Assembly (NCBI GenBank): GCA_016297945.1 | Contig: JAEDFR010000029.1 | Span: 1 to 25,128, forward strand | DNA: 25,128 bases | Direction: 5' to 3' | Origin: Lachnospiraceae bacterium | GTDB taxonomy: Bacteria; Bacillota; Clostridia; Lachnospirales; Lachnospiraceae | Shown: one piece after another, positions 1 to 8,372 of the stretch | Layout: each line of letters begins with the position of its first letter | How positions within the stretch are numbered: the stretch's first letter is position 1 | Translations under genes and position numbers: made by a program | The notes under the pieces: model-generated | Databases searched by the model: none | Told to the model about the DNA's origin: nothing | The model's input: the letters and a program-made list of their open reading frames with translations, nothing else

Positions 1-628
1 GGATAGTTCTTGCCTGATCGGCAATCGCTCTGGTAATCGCCTGTCTGATCCACCATGTGGCATAGGTTGAAAATTTATAGCCCTTACGATAGTCAAACTT
101 TTCAACAGCCTTAATCAGACCGAGATTTCCTTCCTGAATCAAATCCAAAAACAGCATACCTCTTCCGACATAACGTTTTGCAATGGAAACAACCAGACGT
201 AAGTTTGCTTCTGCTAATCTTTTTTTAGCTTCCTCGTCGCCCTCTTCCATACGCTGTGCAAGTTCAATCTCTTCATCAGCAGTTAAAAGCGGTACTTTTC
301 CGATTTCTTTTAAATACATACGAACCGGGTCTTCAATGCTGATTCCGTCCGGAACAGAAAGATCAATGTTTTCCACATCCACATCTTCTGCATCCTCAAC
401 AGCCAGTAATGCCTCTTCGTCAGGTTCTTCCTCTTCCTCGGTCATACGAAGAACATCAATCCCTTTTTGTTCCAGAGTTTCCACAATTTTATCATACCGC
501 TCTTCTTCCAGATTGAATTCCGCAAACTGATTTACAATCTCCTGAAAATCCAGAACATTTTTCTTCTTTCCCATTGCAATCACTGAAGTCAATTTTTCTT
601 CAAATTTTGCCATTGTATTTTCGTCCAT
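1..628 (-). CDS. rpoD: RNA polymerase primary sigma factor RpoD (SigA), N-terminal part; gene runs off the left edge
   Basis: This is the housekeeping sigma factor that directs core RNA polymerase to -10/-35 promoters. About 209 residues are visible. They comprise an acidic N-terminal section (region 1.1), then region 1.2 with the DPVRMYLKEIG motif, then region 2 including NLRLVVSIAKRYVGRGM, LDLIQEGNLGLIKAVEKFDY and STYATWWIRQAI, the last being the -10 recognition and melting helices 2.3-2.4. Regions 3 and 4 lie beyond the window. The ATG at 626-628 follows a GAGAGGA element; an in-frame ATG five codons later (611-613) is an alternative start. It sits 42 nt downstream of dnaG, in the classical Firmicute macromolecular-synthesis arrangement. 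Identity is certain from the near-invariant region 2. Confidence 0.97.
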   Translation of the reverse strand, partial: MDENTMAKFEEKLTSVIAMGKKKNVLDFQEIVNQFAEFNLEEERYDKIVETLEQKGIDVLRMTEEEEEPDEEALLAVEDAEDVDVENIDLSVPDGISIEDPVRMYLKEIGKVPLLTADEEIELAQRMEEGDEEAKKRLAEANLRLVVSIAKRYVGRGMLFLDLIQEGNLGLIKAVEKFDYRKGYKFSTYATWWIRQAITRAIADQARTI

Positions 629-670
629 TTTATTCCATCCTCTCGTTTCTATGTTTTCCTATTTTTTACC

Positions 671-2527
671 TTAAGTTAAAGAAATATGCGTTTTTTGTAT
701 TTTCTCGATTGTCTTTTTAATAGAAACAATCTTTTTAAAAGCTTCCGGATCGGTATTTGCACCATCCGTCACTCTCTGCATAGTTGCCCTTTTTATGGTT
801 ACTAAAATATCCGAAAGAGCACGTTCCTTGTCGTTTACAGAGTCAAAAATCTTCGTCTGTGTATCCAAATCCACCTCAGTTGTACCCTTCATCCGGCTTA
901 GCTTATCCGTGATTTTGGTACAGAACAAAGAGGCGATTTCCAACTGTTCCTCTTCGTTTGTCTCCTCCGAGGCCTGCAAAGATGTCATGATTGCGCCGGG
1001 ATTTGGCACCTCTCCGTCTTCTAATGCCTGTATCAGCCGCTCTGCAGCTTTCCTATATATCCCATCCGAAAAATCATCCACATGGATATAATCTTTAATC
1101 TTTGCGTATAAAAAAGGTTCATCCACCAGCCATGTCAATAAGACCTTTTGATTATAGAGTACCGGATCCTCTTTTTTCTTATTCCGTTTGACCTCCGTCT
1201 CTTCCTGCCTGCGGACAGTACTTATTTTAGCCTGGGAACTGTTCCCATACGAAGCCACACTGCTGCACATTTCATCGTATCCGAAATGATAAGTCTCACA
1301 AACCAGTTCGATAAAAGGCTTAATATCTTCAAACTGATCGGACAGCGTATACATCTTTTCAACCAGCGCCTTCCGAAACTTCAACTTACTTTCGGGACTT
1401 TTCAAATCGTATCCCTTTTCCATCATGCGAAGTTCAAACCGGAAACTGTCTTCTGCATTCTGAATTCTTTCTTCAAAAGCTTCGCGACCAAGGTTTTTGA
1501 TAAATTCATCCGGATCCTTGTAAGGCTCCAAATGCAGAATACGTCCGGTCATACCGTAATTTCTCAGGATATCTATGGCTCGCAGTGCCGCCTTGGTTCC
1601 GGCTCCGTCACTGTCGTAGGCCAGAATAATCTGATCTGAATAACGCCTCAAAATGGCAGCCTGTCCACCGGTGAAAGCCGTTCCGAGCGATGCTACCGCC
1701 TCCGTAAAACCGGCCTGATGCATGGCAATGACATCCATATATCCTTCGCATAAAATCAGATAGCCCTTTCGGGATGTCCTTGCAAAATTCATACCATACA
1801 AATTCCGGCTTTTGTCAAAGACAATGGTCTCCGGAGAATTTAAATATTTCGGTTCGCCTTCTCCAATGACACGCCCACCAAAACCAATGACCTTGTTGTT
1901 GATATCCTGTATTGGAAACATGACACGATTCCAGAATTTATCATGCAATCCATACTTTTCATGGAAAGATGCCACCCCGGAATCCACAATTTCGTTATCT
2001 GTGTAGCCTTTGGACTTTAAATACAAAACCAGATCATCGCTCTTGACATTTGCATATCCGAGCGCAAATTTTTTCATGGTTTCATCCGATAATTCGCGGT
2101 TTTTAAAATATTTCATTCCGACTTCGCCCTGCGGGGCACGAAGCTGAAAGTAAAAATAATTAGCTGCATCTTTATTCAGTTCCATGATGCGGGCCTTTTT
2201 ATTCATTGCCTTTTTCGCATTTTCATCATACTCTGCCTCAGGTAACTTGATACCGGCTCTTTCGGCAAGCATCTTCATAGCCTCGACAAAGGTATAATTT
2301 TCATATTGCATCACAAAGGTAAAAACATTACCTCCTATCCCACATCCAAAGCACTTAAAAATCTGTCGGCTGGGACTTACGGAAAAAGAACCTGTTTTTT
2401 CATTATGAAACGGACATAGCCCGACATAGTTGGCTCCCTTTTGCTTGATTCGCACATAGCCGGAAACTACATCGACAATATCGTTTTTTTGTCTGACCTC
2501 TTCTACCAGTTCTTCCGGATAATACAT
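671..2527 (-). CDS. dnaG: DNA primase DnaG
   Basis: DnaG synthesises RNA primers for lagging-strand replication and is recruited by the DnaB helicase. The 618-residue length is normal. The N-terminal CHC2 zinc finger is intact, with Cys38, His41, Cys59 and Cys62 (LCPFHNEK and FKCFGC). The catalytic core and TOPRIM domain follow at roughly residues 255-345, with LILCEGYMDVIAMHQAGF supplying the catalytic Glu and ILAYDSDGAGTKAALRA the DxD-type metal ligands. The C-terminal third is the helicase-interacting domain and is less conserved. The ATG at 2527 lies 12 nt after the dgt stop, which indicates co-transcription dgt-dnaG-rpoD. No terminator is visible between dnaG and rpoD. Confidence 0.97.
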   Translation of the reverse strand: MYYPEELVEEVRQKNDIVDVVSGYVRIKQKGANYVGLCPFHNEKTGSFSVSPSRQIFKCFGCGIGGNVFTFVMQYENYTFVEAMKMLAERAGIKLPEAEYDENAKKAMNKKARIMELNKDAANYFYFQLRAPQGEVGMKYFKNRELSDETMKKFALGYANVKSDDLVLYLKSKGYTDNEIVDSGVASFHEKYGLHDKFWNRVMFPIQDINNKVIGFGGRVIGEGEPKYLNSPETIVFDKSRNLYGMNFARTSRKGYLILCEGYMDVIAMHQAGFTEAVASLGTAFTGGQAAILRRYSDQIILAYDSDGAGTKAALRAIDILRNYGMTGRILHLEPYKDPDEFIKNLGREAFEERIQNAEDSFRFELRMMEKGYDLKSPESKLKFRKALVEKMYTLSDQFEDIKPFIELVCETYHFGYDEMCSSVASYGNSSQAKISTVRRQEETEVKRNKKKEDPVLYNQKVLLTWLVDEPFLYAKIKDYIHVDDFSDGIYRKAAERLIQALEDGEVPNPGAIMTSLQASEETNEEEQLEIASLFCTKITDKLSRMKGTTEVDLDTQTKIFDSVNDKERALSDILVTIKRATMQRVTDGANTDPEAFKKIVSIKKTIEKIQKTHISLT

Positions 2528-2539
2528 CTATATTTCCTC

Positions 2540-3547
2540 TCATCCATGCCATGTTTTGGGAATAAACAAATTCTCATACATACCGATAGCAAAACGATCG
2601 GTCATGGCTCCCACATAATCACAGACAATCTGCTCTTTGGAACTACCGTCGCGATCCATCAAATCCGCTGTTTCGCGAGGAATTTTGTCAAAATGATGCA
2701 GATAATAATCATATAGTGCCTCAATCAGCACTTCTGCTTTTCCTTCTTCTCCTTTTGCGACCGGATTCTGATATACCTTTTCAAACATAAACTGTCGCAT
2801 TTCTTTCATAGCAGCCGCAACCGGCTCCGACATCATGACATCATTTTTTCCTTTGCTGGTTGTAATAATGTCGTGAATAAAACTATCCAACCGTTCCGGA
2901 AGCGTATAACCAATGACCGCCCCGATGCTTTTTGGAACATCGCTGTCCTTTAAAATACCGGCGCGAATGGCATCATCCATATCATGATGAATATAAGCAA
3001 TCTTATCCGACATCCGGACAATTTTTCCTTCCAGTGTGGAAGGCATTCCCGATGTCTGGTGATTTAAAATACCGTCTCTTACTTCATAGGTCAGATTCAA
3101 GCCCTGACCCCTCTTTTCTAAAACATCCACCGTACGGACACTTTGTTTATGATGCTCAAATCCCTGTGGTGCCACCCGGTTTAGGGCACGCTCTCCTGCA
3201 TGTCCAAAAGGCGTATGTCCCAAATCATGTCCAAGTGCAATTGCCTCAACTAAATCTTCGTTTAACGACAAAGCTTTGGCAATGGTTCTTGCATTTTGGG
3301 AAACCTCCAGCGTATGCGTCAGTCTGGTACGGTAATGATCCCCGTCCGGTGTTAAAAACACCTGAGTTTTGTCCTTCAATCTCCGGAAGGACTTGCTATG
3401 TAAAATGCGGTCTCTGTCCCTTTGAAAAACCGGGCGGATATCGCATGGCTCTTCCGGACGCAATCTTCCTTTACTGTTTTTGCTAAGACACGCATAGGGA
3501 CTTAGATATTGAACTTCCCATTCCTCTAAATTTTCTCTGATTGTCAT
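2540..3547 (-). CDS. dgt: dGTP triphosphohydrolase-like protein (HD domain)
   Basis: This is an HD-superfamily deoxynucleoside triphosphate triphosphohydrolase. Members of the family hydrolyse dGTP to deoxyguanosine and triphosphate and help control dNTP pools. With the chosen start it has 335 residues, typical of Firmicute members. Visible metal ligands are His78 (RLTHTLEVSQ), His107-Asp108 (ALGHDLGHTPFGH) and Asp181 (VRMSDKIAYI). The family's N-terminal SKSFRRLKDKTQVF motif is also present. A longer reading from 3622 is open, but the ATG at 3547 is preceded by GGAG at 7 nt spacing (TGTGGAGAAAAAAC), and the extra 25 residues overlap a terminator hairpin, so I use 3547. It heads the dgt-dnaG-rpoD operon. 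Confidence 0.93.
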   Translation of the reverse strand: MTIRENLEEWEVQYLSPYACLSKNSKGRLRPEEPCDIRPVFQRDRDRILHSKSFRRLKDKTQVFLTPDGDHYRTRLTHTLEVSQNARTIAKALSLNEDLVEAIALGHDLGHTPFGHAGERALNRVAPQGFEHHKQSVRTVDVLEKRGQGLNLTYEVRDGILNHQTSGMPSTLEGKIVRMSDKIAYIHHDMDDAIRAGILKDSDVPKSIGAVIGYTLPERLDSFIHDIITTSKGKNDVMMSEPVAAAMKEMRQFMFEKVYQNPVAKGEEGKAEVLIEALYDYYLHHFDKIPRETADLMDRDGSSKEQIVCDYVGAMTDRFAIGMYENLFIPKTWHG

Positions 3548-3587
3548 GTTTTTTCTCCACATGGTCGGCAACAAAACATTTTCTGTT

Positions 3588-3626
3588 ATAAAAAAAGATA
3601 AAGTGAGCATTTTTATGCCCACTTTA
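3588..3626 (-). terminator. Rho-independent terminator after the GerMN lipoprotein gene
   Basis: Read on the minus strand, a 12-bp stem (3615-3626 with 3599-3610, one G-U pair, 4-nt loop) is followed closely by seven T residues (3590-3596). It lies about 107 nt after the lipoprotein stop codon and 40-80 nt before the dgt start. It would separate the lipoprotein transcript from the replication operon. Confidence 0.85.
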
Positions 3627-3689
3627 CATATTCTGCGAAAAAAACATTTTTCCTTTTTTCTTTTTCTGATTATCTTAGATATTTTTTGC

Positions 3690-3721
3690 TTTTTCGGATT
3701 TGGGTTCCCAAATTCGAAAAA
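3690..3721. repeat. Strong palindromic hairpin just after the lipoprotein stop, without a U-tract
   Basis: Arms TTTTTCG-G-ATTTGGG and CCCAAAT-T-CGAAAAA pair almost perfectly. The single imperfect position is G-U on the plus strand and A-C on the minus strand. T-runs lie on the 5' side and A-runs on the 3' side whichever strand is read, so it is not a standard terminator in either direction. It begins 12 nt after the lipoprotein stop codon and may stabilise the transcript 3' end. Its function is unknown. Confidence 0.5.
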
Positions 3722-3732
3722 ATTTAAGCATA

Positions 3733-4941
3733 CTATTTAATTTTGATTCCGGTTTGGATAATCAGCTGATTCTCGGAAAGCTCCGGTACCGGATTCATAA
3801 TGATTTCCAGTTCGCCGTCACCGTTGATATACGAATATCCCTGCGGTTCAAACGATAAATCCGTCAAATCATAATCATAACGTAAAAACATCTCTCTGAA
3901 ATCACCGGAATCCTTAATTTTCTGCTTATAATATTCATCAAAAGCTTCTCTGTCCACATCAGAATTTGTCACTTTAAAGTATCCGCCGTTTGCCATATTG
4001 TAGGAAACCGTCTCCATCATATCGGTCATTTCTCCAAACCGCAGACTTTTTCCTTCCACCAGATCAAAAGTCAAAGCGTAAGTACGGGTATTGATTTCAT
4101 CCGAAATCTTCGTTTTTTCTGTAAAAAGAAATGAAATTTTTTCTGTTGTACATAAACCGACTTTATAATCCACATCGTAGGATTCGTATTCTTTTTCATC
4201 CTTTTCCGAATCGACAGAAACAATTTCAAAAATCGCCTGATTCCACTCTTTTTGCAATTCTTCATCGGGCATTCCGTCAAACTGCGGATAATAGATTTTA
4301 ATATCATCCTGCGTATACGCCGTATCCTTCAATCGATATGCCATCGGCTCTTTTTTACCTTCCTCTTCCCCTTGGAAAGCGGAATCCGAAGTTTCATACA
4401 TCGTCAGTGCTTTATCATAGATGGCATGACTGGTCTCTAATGTTTTTCCTTTGATAGTAATCAAAATATCATCCGCATCATAAGCCGTCAGAAATGTATT
4501 AACCAGAGAACCTAATACAATATATTCACCTGCTGTTCCCATCATATTGATATAGTTTGAAAAATCTGCCGAAAGATCCAACGTCAGACTTTTTCCTGAC
4601 TGAGAAAAATTCAATACCTTGGTATCATATGATACCACATTAACCTTGGCTAACTCGGCAAGCAGATTGTCCGGTGTCAATTGCTTAAGCGACACCTCTG
4701 CTGATTCAAATCCGGTTGCCTGCGCATTGGAATAAAAGATGCAAACCGAAACAGTCTCAGGCTTTTGTGTTTCTGCTTCAGGCTGAACTGTCATTGTGTC
4801 TGTTGTGGCATCATTATCCGTTGCGGCTATATTACTGCTTTCATTCTGCTGCTCATACTCTGTCAGCGTCTGACCGCCGCATCCTGTAAAGGAAAACATC
4901 ATTATCACGAAGATACTAAATAACAATAATCTCTTTTTCAT
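3733..4941 (-). CDS. GerMN-domain lipoprotein with a C-terminal DUF3298/DUF4163-like region
   Basis: This is a 402-residue secreted lipoprotein. The N-terminus has a basic start (MKKR), a hydrophobic core and a lipobox ending in FTGCGG, so lipidation is expected at Cys20 or Cys21. A low-complexity Thr/Glu-rich linker follows. Residues about 60-190 match the GerMN pattern known from GerM spore-formation and germination proteins: a VSVCIFYSNAQ-type first strand, LTPDNLLAELAKVNVV, LTLDLSADFSNYINMMGT and VNTFLTAYDADDILITI. From about residue 205 the pattern DIKIYYPQFDGMPDEELQKE resembles DUF4163/DUF3298 extracellular domains found in RsiV- and PdaC-like proteins. The start is supported by GAGGAGATTAGG before the ATG. 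The gene appears monocistronic. A role at the envelope or cortex is inference; the GerMN call is fairly sure and the C-terminal call moderate. Confidence 0.78.
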   Translation of the reverse strand: MKKRLLLFSIFVIMMFSFTGCGGQTLTEYEQQNESSNIAATDNDATTDTMTVQPEAETQKPETVSVCIFYSNAQATGFESAEVSLKQLTPDNLLAELAKVNVVSYDTKVLNFSQSGKSLTLDLSADFSNYINMMGTAGEYIVLGSLVNTFLTAYDADDILITIKGKTLETSHAIYDKALTMYETSDSAFQGEEEGKKEPMAYRLKDTAYTQDDIKIYYPQFDGMPDEELQKEWNQAIFEIVSVDSEKDEKEYESYDVDYKVGLCTTEKISFLFTEKTKISDEINTRTYALTFDLVEGKSLRFGEMTDMMETVSYNMANGGYFKVTNSDVDREAFDEYYKQKIKDSGDFREMFLRYDYDLTDLSFEPQGYSYINGDGELEIIMNPVPELSENQLIIQTGIKIK

Positions 4942-5031
4942 CCTAATCTCCTCAACAAAACAGACTTGTGTATCAGTATACCTAAATATACCATGCTTTT
5001 TGTATTTTGAGAAGTTGTAAAATTTTCCCCC

Positions 5032-5544
5032 TTACGGATTCATGCTCCTGGTGTTATTCAATATAAAAAGCGAAGCACACTTTGCTGCCGTTTCGGCTGA
5101 AATTCCACGATTTAAAACCATATAACTGGAAGCCCACAGTCCTGCTGTTGCCTCTAAAGAACAATAACAAAAGAAACCGACCAACACATTTTTTGCTCCG
5201 GGAAGCCGGATTACTTCCGGCAAAGAAAGAGGTTTTTGTTTTTCCTCTTCCTTTTCTGCCCGGTCGCTCTTTTCTCTCCACAACGGCAAAGTAAAAATCA
5301 GCACTGCCGGCATCAAAACACTGATTGCCGTTACCTTTCCGGTTCCCAATTTATGGATAAAGTAGTTGCTAAATAAACTGGAGATAATAGTTCCTCCTGC
5401 AATAATGACAGAAATCCCGCCGGCATACGACACCGGCACTCCCAATTGCGGCTGCATACTGGGCCAAGCCGCTCCTAAAATGGAATCCGGCAGCCCCAGA
5501 CTAATAAATGCCAGATAAATAATCGCTAATAAAATGGAATACAT
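5032..5544 (-). pseudogene. Decayed MFS transporter: internal deletion and truncated C-terminus
   Basis: The 170-residue frame begins like the first two to three helices of an MFS permease (LAFISLGLPDSILGAAWPSM, then a YAGGISVIIAGGTIISS helix and HKLGTGKVTAISVLM). At about residue 78 (near 5310) it jumps to PAVLIFTLPLWREKSD, which resembles the end of helix 6. It continues with the charged central loop and helix 7 (VLVGFFCYCSLEATAGLWAS) and part of helix 8. After KCASLFIL (near 5060) the match is lost and a stop follows 6 codons later. Intact relatives have about 12 helices and roughly 400 residues, so about 100 residues are missing inside and the last third is gone. A good ribosome site (GGAGGAGGAATAAGG) remains. 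The parts are recognisable; a reduced functional protein is unlikely. Confidence 0.75.
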
Positions 5545-5586
5545 ATCCTTATTCCTCCTCCAAAACTTTTGACAAAGCCAGCCTTA

Positions 5587-6243
5587 TCAAAGTTTTCCTT
5601 CCAGGTATGATATTACTTCCAATAACGATGGTAAAATGCAACAAGCAAGCTTTTCCATTTCTTCTGTAGGTTCTGCCAAATCAGGAACCATAATCGGTTT
5701 CATTCCGGCACGAAATGCCGCACGAATTCCATTGTAAGAATCTTCAATGGCATATGCTTCTGTGGCATCTATCGAAAGGCTCTCACATGCCTTCAAAAAA
5801 ATATCCGGTTCCGGCTTACTGCGCTCTACCATATCCCCACAGATCACTCTGTCAAAATACGGAAGCAAACCGCCTTCCTCCAATTCTCTCATAACCACTT
5901 CTCTTCTTGTGGAAGAAGCTACCGCTGTCGGAATCTGGTTTTCTTTCAAAAAAGTCAGCAGTTCTTTAATCCCTTTCTTTTGTGGCAGTTTACCTCCTGC
6001 AGCCCGGCTATGAAAAATGGCTGACATTTCTTTTTTATACGCATCATAAGGGAATGCCTTACCATACCTTTTTTTCATTAACTCTTTCGTCAATGCGGCA
6101 TTGATACCAAGACACTCAAAACATGCTTCTTCTATATTTTCAATCCCATATTTTTCTGCCACAACCTTCCAGCATTCAATAACCAATCGTTCTGAATCAA
6201 AAATGACACCATCCATATCAAATATAACAGCACCGATACCCAT
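5587..6243 (-). CDS. HAD-superfamily hydrolase, beta-phosphoglucomutase/phosphatase-like
   Basis: This 218-residue protein is probably a cytoplasmic sugar-phosphate phosphatase or phosphomutase. Motif I is VIFDMDGVIFDSE, with nucleophile Asp9 and acid/base Asp11. A helical cap follows (residues about 15-85). Motif II is TAVASSTRRE. Motif III/IV is KPEPDIFLKACESL, followed by AYAIEDSYNGIRAAFRAGM, which carries the paired acidic metal ligands. This is the pattern of subfamily I HADs such as beta-phosphoglucomutase and phosphoglycolate phosphatase; the substrate cannot be read from sequence. It starts 18 nt after the last antiporter gene with AGGAAACATA before ATG, so it is probably the tail of that long operon, a link that looks positional rather than functional. 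Confidence 0.88.
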   Translation of the reverse strand: MGIGAVIFDMDGVIFDSERLVIECWKVVAEKYGIENIEEACFECLGINAALTKELMKKRYGKAFPYDAYKKEMSAIFHSRAAGGKLPQKKGIKELLTFLKENQIPTAVASSTRREVVMRELEEGGLLPYFDRVICGDMVERSKPEPDIFLKACESLSIDATEAYAIEDSYNGIRAAFRAGMKPIMVPDLAEPTEEMEKLACCILPSLLEVISYLEGKL

Positions 6244-6261
6244 TATGTTTCCTACTTTCTT

Positions 6262-8358
6262 TTACCAATAAACACTCAACAAATAAATGGTCGTCAAAAT
6301 AAATCCTAAGCAGAACAACATCAGACCAAAGGAAAGGCTTCTGCTGATAACCATTCGGTTTTCGCCTAATTCCAGACGAAGCAATGCCAGTTCGTGAATG
6401 AATTCATGGTGCTTATGTTTTTTATCCGGATGTTTACGCTCCAGATAAGCCTCAATGGCATTAAGTAATGTACCCAGATGATAGGTAAACATGGTTCCCT
6501 CTGTGGGCTCGAACGGCAATGGTTTATCACGATAAACCGTCTTGCGTAACAATACCACAATTCCGTCGACCAGACTGTCACAAATTCTGGACAAGAACCC
6601 TCCCACTGCACAAAGCACGATAATCAGAGGGCGATAGAAATAATTCTCCAGATCTATCCAGGAAGGCCATCTGTTTACATACTCTCTTCCTGTCTCCGCC
6701 TTTTTCATCAAAAGCGGACGCACAACCAGACCGTAAAGGATAGCACCAATCACAATGGAAATCAAAGCACCCTTTAAATTTGTAAAACTAAAGTAGTGAA
6801 TTTTTTCTTCTAACTCACCGGCATGCATCAGGCCGGTTCCGCGGTTTGCAAGAAAATCCATCACGATGCCGGGCAAAAATCCCATGATTGGCAAAAGCAC
6901 GGCACTAACAGTTAGCGCAATCTTACTAGGTACATTCATATACTGTTTCATTCCGTCAAAGCGCTCCTGCTCTTTGGGGTCTGCATTCTTTTCTACAAAG
7001 ACCGCTACATAAAGCTTGGTCATATAGGTAACCGTCAATCCACCGCTGATTAAGAAAATCCATTCAATCCATTTCATACCGGTTACCGTAAACAGTCCCA
7101 CAGCTACACCCTCGGCACAAAGATTGGTATATTCCACGATTGCTTCATGTAAAAGGGTTTTGCTCACATATCCGTTCCAAAGAGGGATGCCTCCAATACC
7201 CAGCGCTCCCATGAGGAAAATAAAGTTCAACAACGGTTTCTTTCTGCCAAATCCTCTGATTTCATTTAAATTCAGCTTGTGAATATTCATAAAGATAACA
7301 CCGGCAGCCATAAACAACACTAACTTGATCAGCGAGTGATTTACCATATGCAAAATAGTTCCTCTTGCAGCCAGCGCATTTTCTTCTCTCAAAAGTCCCT
7401 GCATACCGATGCCCACCATGATAAATCCAATCTGGGACATGGATGAGCAGGCAAGGGTTCTTTTCAAATCCACGGAAAACAGTGCTAAGAGCGCACCACC
7501 AAACATTGTAACGGTTCCAAGTAACAATATGACTTTTCCCCAGTCTCCGTCTCCATACAATAAGTTACAGCTAACTACCAGCATCCCGAAAATACCGGAT
7601 TTCGTCAAAATACCGGACAGCAATGCCGATGCCGGCGCGGGTGCAACCGGATGCGCCTTGGGCAGCCAGATATGCAATGGAAATGCACCTGCTTTAGCTC
7701 CAAATCCAATCGTAATACATGCCCCTGCCACATAAAGCATGGTCTTATTTTCACATGCTTCTGCCAGTTCCAGCAAAGAGGCAATTTCCAACGTTCCCAG
7801 CTCGTGATAGAGCAAAAACAGTCCCATGAGCATGACCATACCGCCGATTACAGCCACCGCAAGATAGGTTTCTGCGGCTCTGAGAGAGCCCTTCTTTTCA
7901 TCATGAGCAACCCATACATACGAAGTAAAGGACATCATTTCAAAGAAAATAAAGGTCGTATACAAATCTGCAGACAAAAAGACGCCCATGGTTGCCCCAA
8001 AGGTCAGCAGCATAAACAGATAATAACGGTTTCTGTTATGATAATGTTTGAAATACTCCTTGGAAAAAATGGTAGTCATCATCCACATCAGTGCCGCAAC
8101 CAGCGCATAAACGCTGCGGAAACCATCCAAAGTAAAATGCAGCCCAAAGCCTGCAAACTGTTTGATTGTGCACACAAGCGGGCTATCTGCGCAAAAAATT
8201 CCGAACAGATACAATACAAGTGCAAACTCACTGACTACGATAAAGTCTGCAAAATAATCTCTGGCTGTTTTACGGAAGCGTCCGATGATATAGGAAATCA
8301 TTGCTCCCACGATAGGATAAAAGACTAAAAATGCCAAAATAAAATTTGTTTTCATCAT
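6262..8358 (-). CDS. Antiporter-like subunit 4 (NuoL/MrpA N-terminal type) with long C-terminal extension
   Basis: This 698-residue, roughly 15-helix protein belongs to the proton-conducting transporter family shared by complex I (NuoL/M/N), Mrp antiporters and membrane-bound hydrogenases. Key residues are kept: Glu in helix 5 (TFIFFEMMSFTSYVW), Lys in helix 7 (GFGAKAGAFPLHIWLP), the APAPASALLSGILTKSG loop, the helix-11 HMVNHSLIKLVLF motif and Lys in the NGYVSKTLLHEA segment. Beyond about residue 480 it carries further helices, an amphipathic stretch, a Lys/His-rich cytoplasmic segment (RKHPDKKHKHHEF) and a last helix. This could be a NuoL-like lateral helix and anchor. It is the last and longest pump of the operon, 14 nt after its neighbour; AAAGGAGAGTGGA precedes two tandem ATGs. 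Which subunit of a known complex it replaces is uncertain. Confidence 0.85.
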   Translation of the reverse strand: MMKTNFILAFLVFYPIVGAMISYIIGRFRKTARDYFADFIVVSEFALVLYLFGIFCADSPLVCTIKQFAGFGLHFTLDGFRSVYALVAALMWMMTTIFSKEYFKHYHNRNRYYLFMLLTFGATMGVFLSADLYTTFIFFEMMSFTSYVWVAHDEKKGSLRAAETYLAVAVIGGMVMLMGLFLLYHELGTLEIASLLELAEACENKTMLYVAGACITIGFGAKAGAFPLHIWLPKAHPVAPAPASALLSGILTKSGIFGMLVVSCNLLYGDGDWGKVILLLGTVTMFGGALLALFSVDLKRTLACSSMSQIGFIMVGIGMQGLLREENALAARGTILHMVNHSLIKLVLFMAAGVIFMNIHKLNLNEIRGFGRKKPLLNFIFLMGALGIGGIPLWNGYVSKTLLHEAIVEYTNLCAEGVAVGLFTVTGMKWIEWIFLISGGLTVTYMTKLYVAVFVEKNADPKEQERFDGMKQYMNVPSKIALTVSAVLLPIMGFLPGIVMDFLANRGTGLMHAGELEEKIHYFSFTNLKGALISIVIGAILYGLVVRPLLMKKAETGREYVNRWPSWIDLENYFYRPLIIVLCAVGGFLSRICDSLVDGIVVLLRKTVYRDKPLPFEPTEGTMFTYHLGTLLNAIEAYLERKHPDKKHKHHEFIHELALLRLELGENRMVISRSLSFGLMLFCLGFILTTIYLLSVYW

Positions 8359-8372
8359 TCCACTCTCCTTTC

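Noticed and set aside
3548..3622. Longer N-terminus for dgt
   Set aside because: The extra 25 codons overlap a terminator hairpin and lack the good ribosome site seen before 3547.
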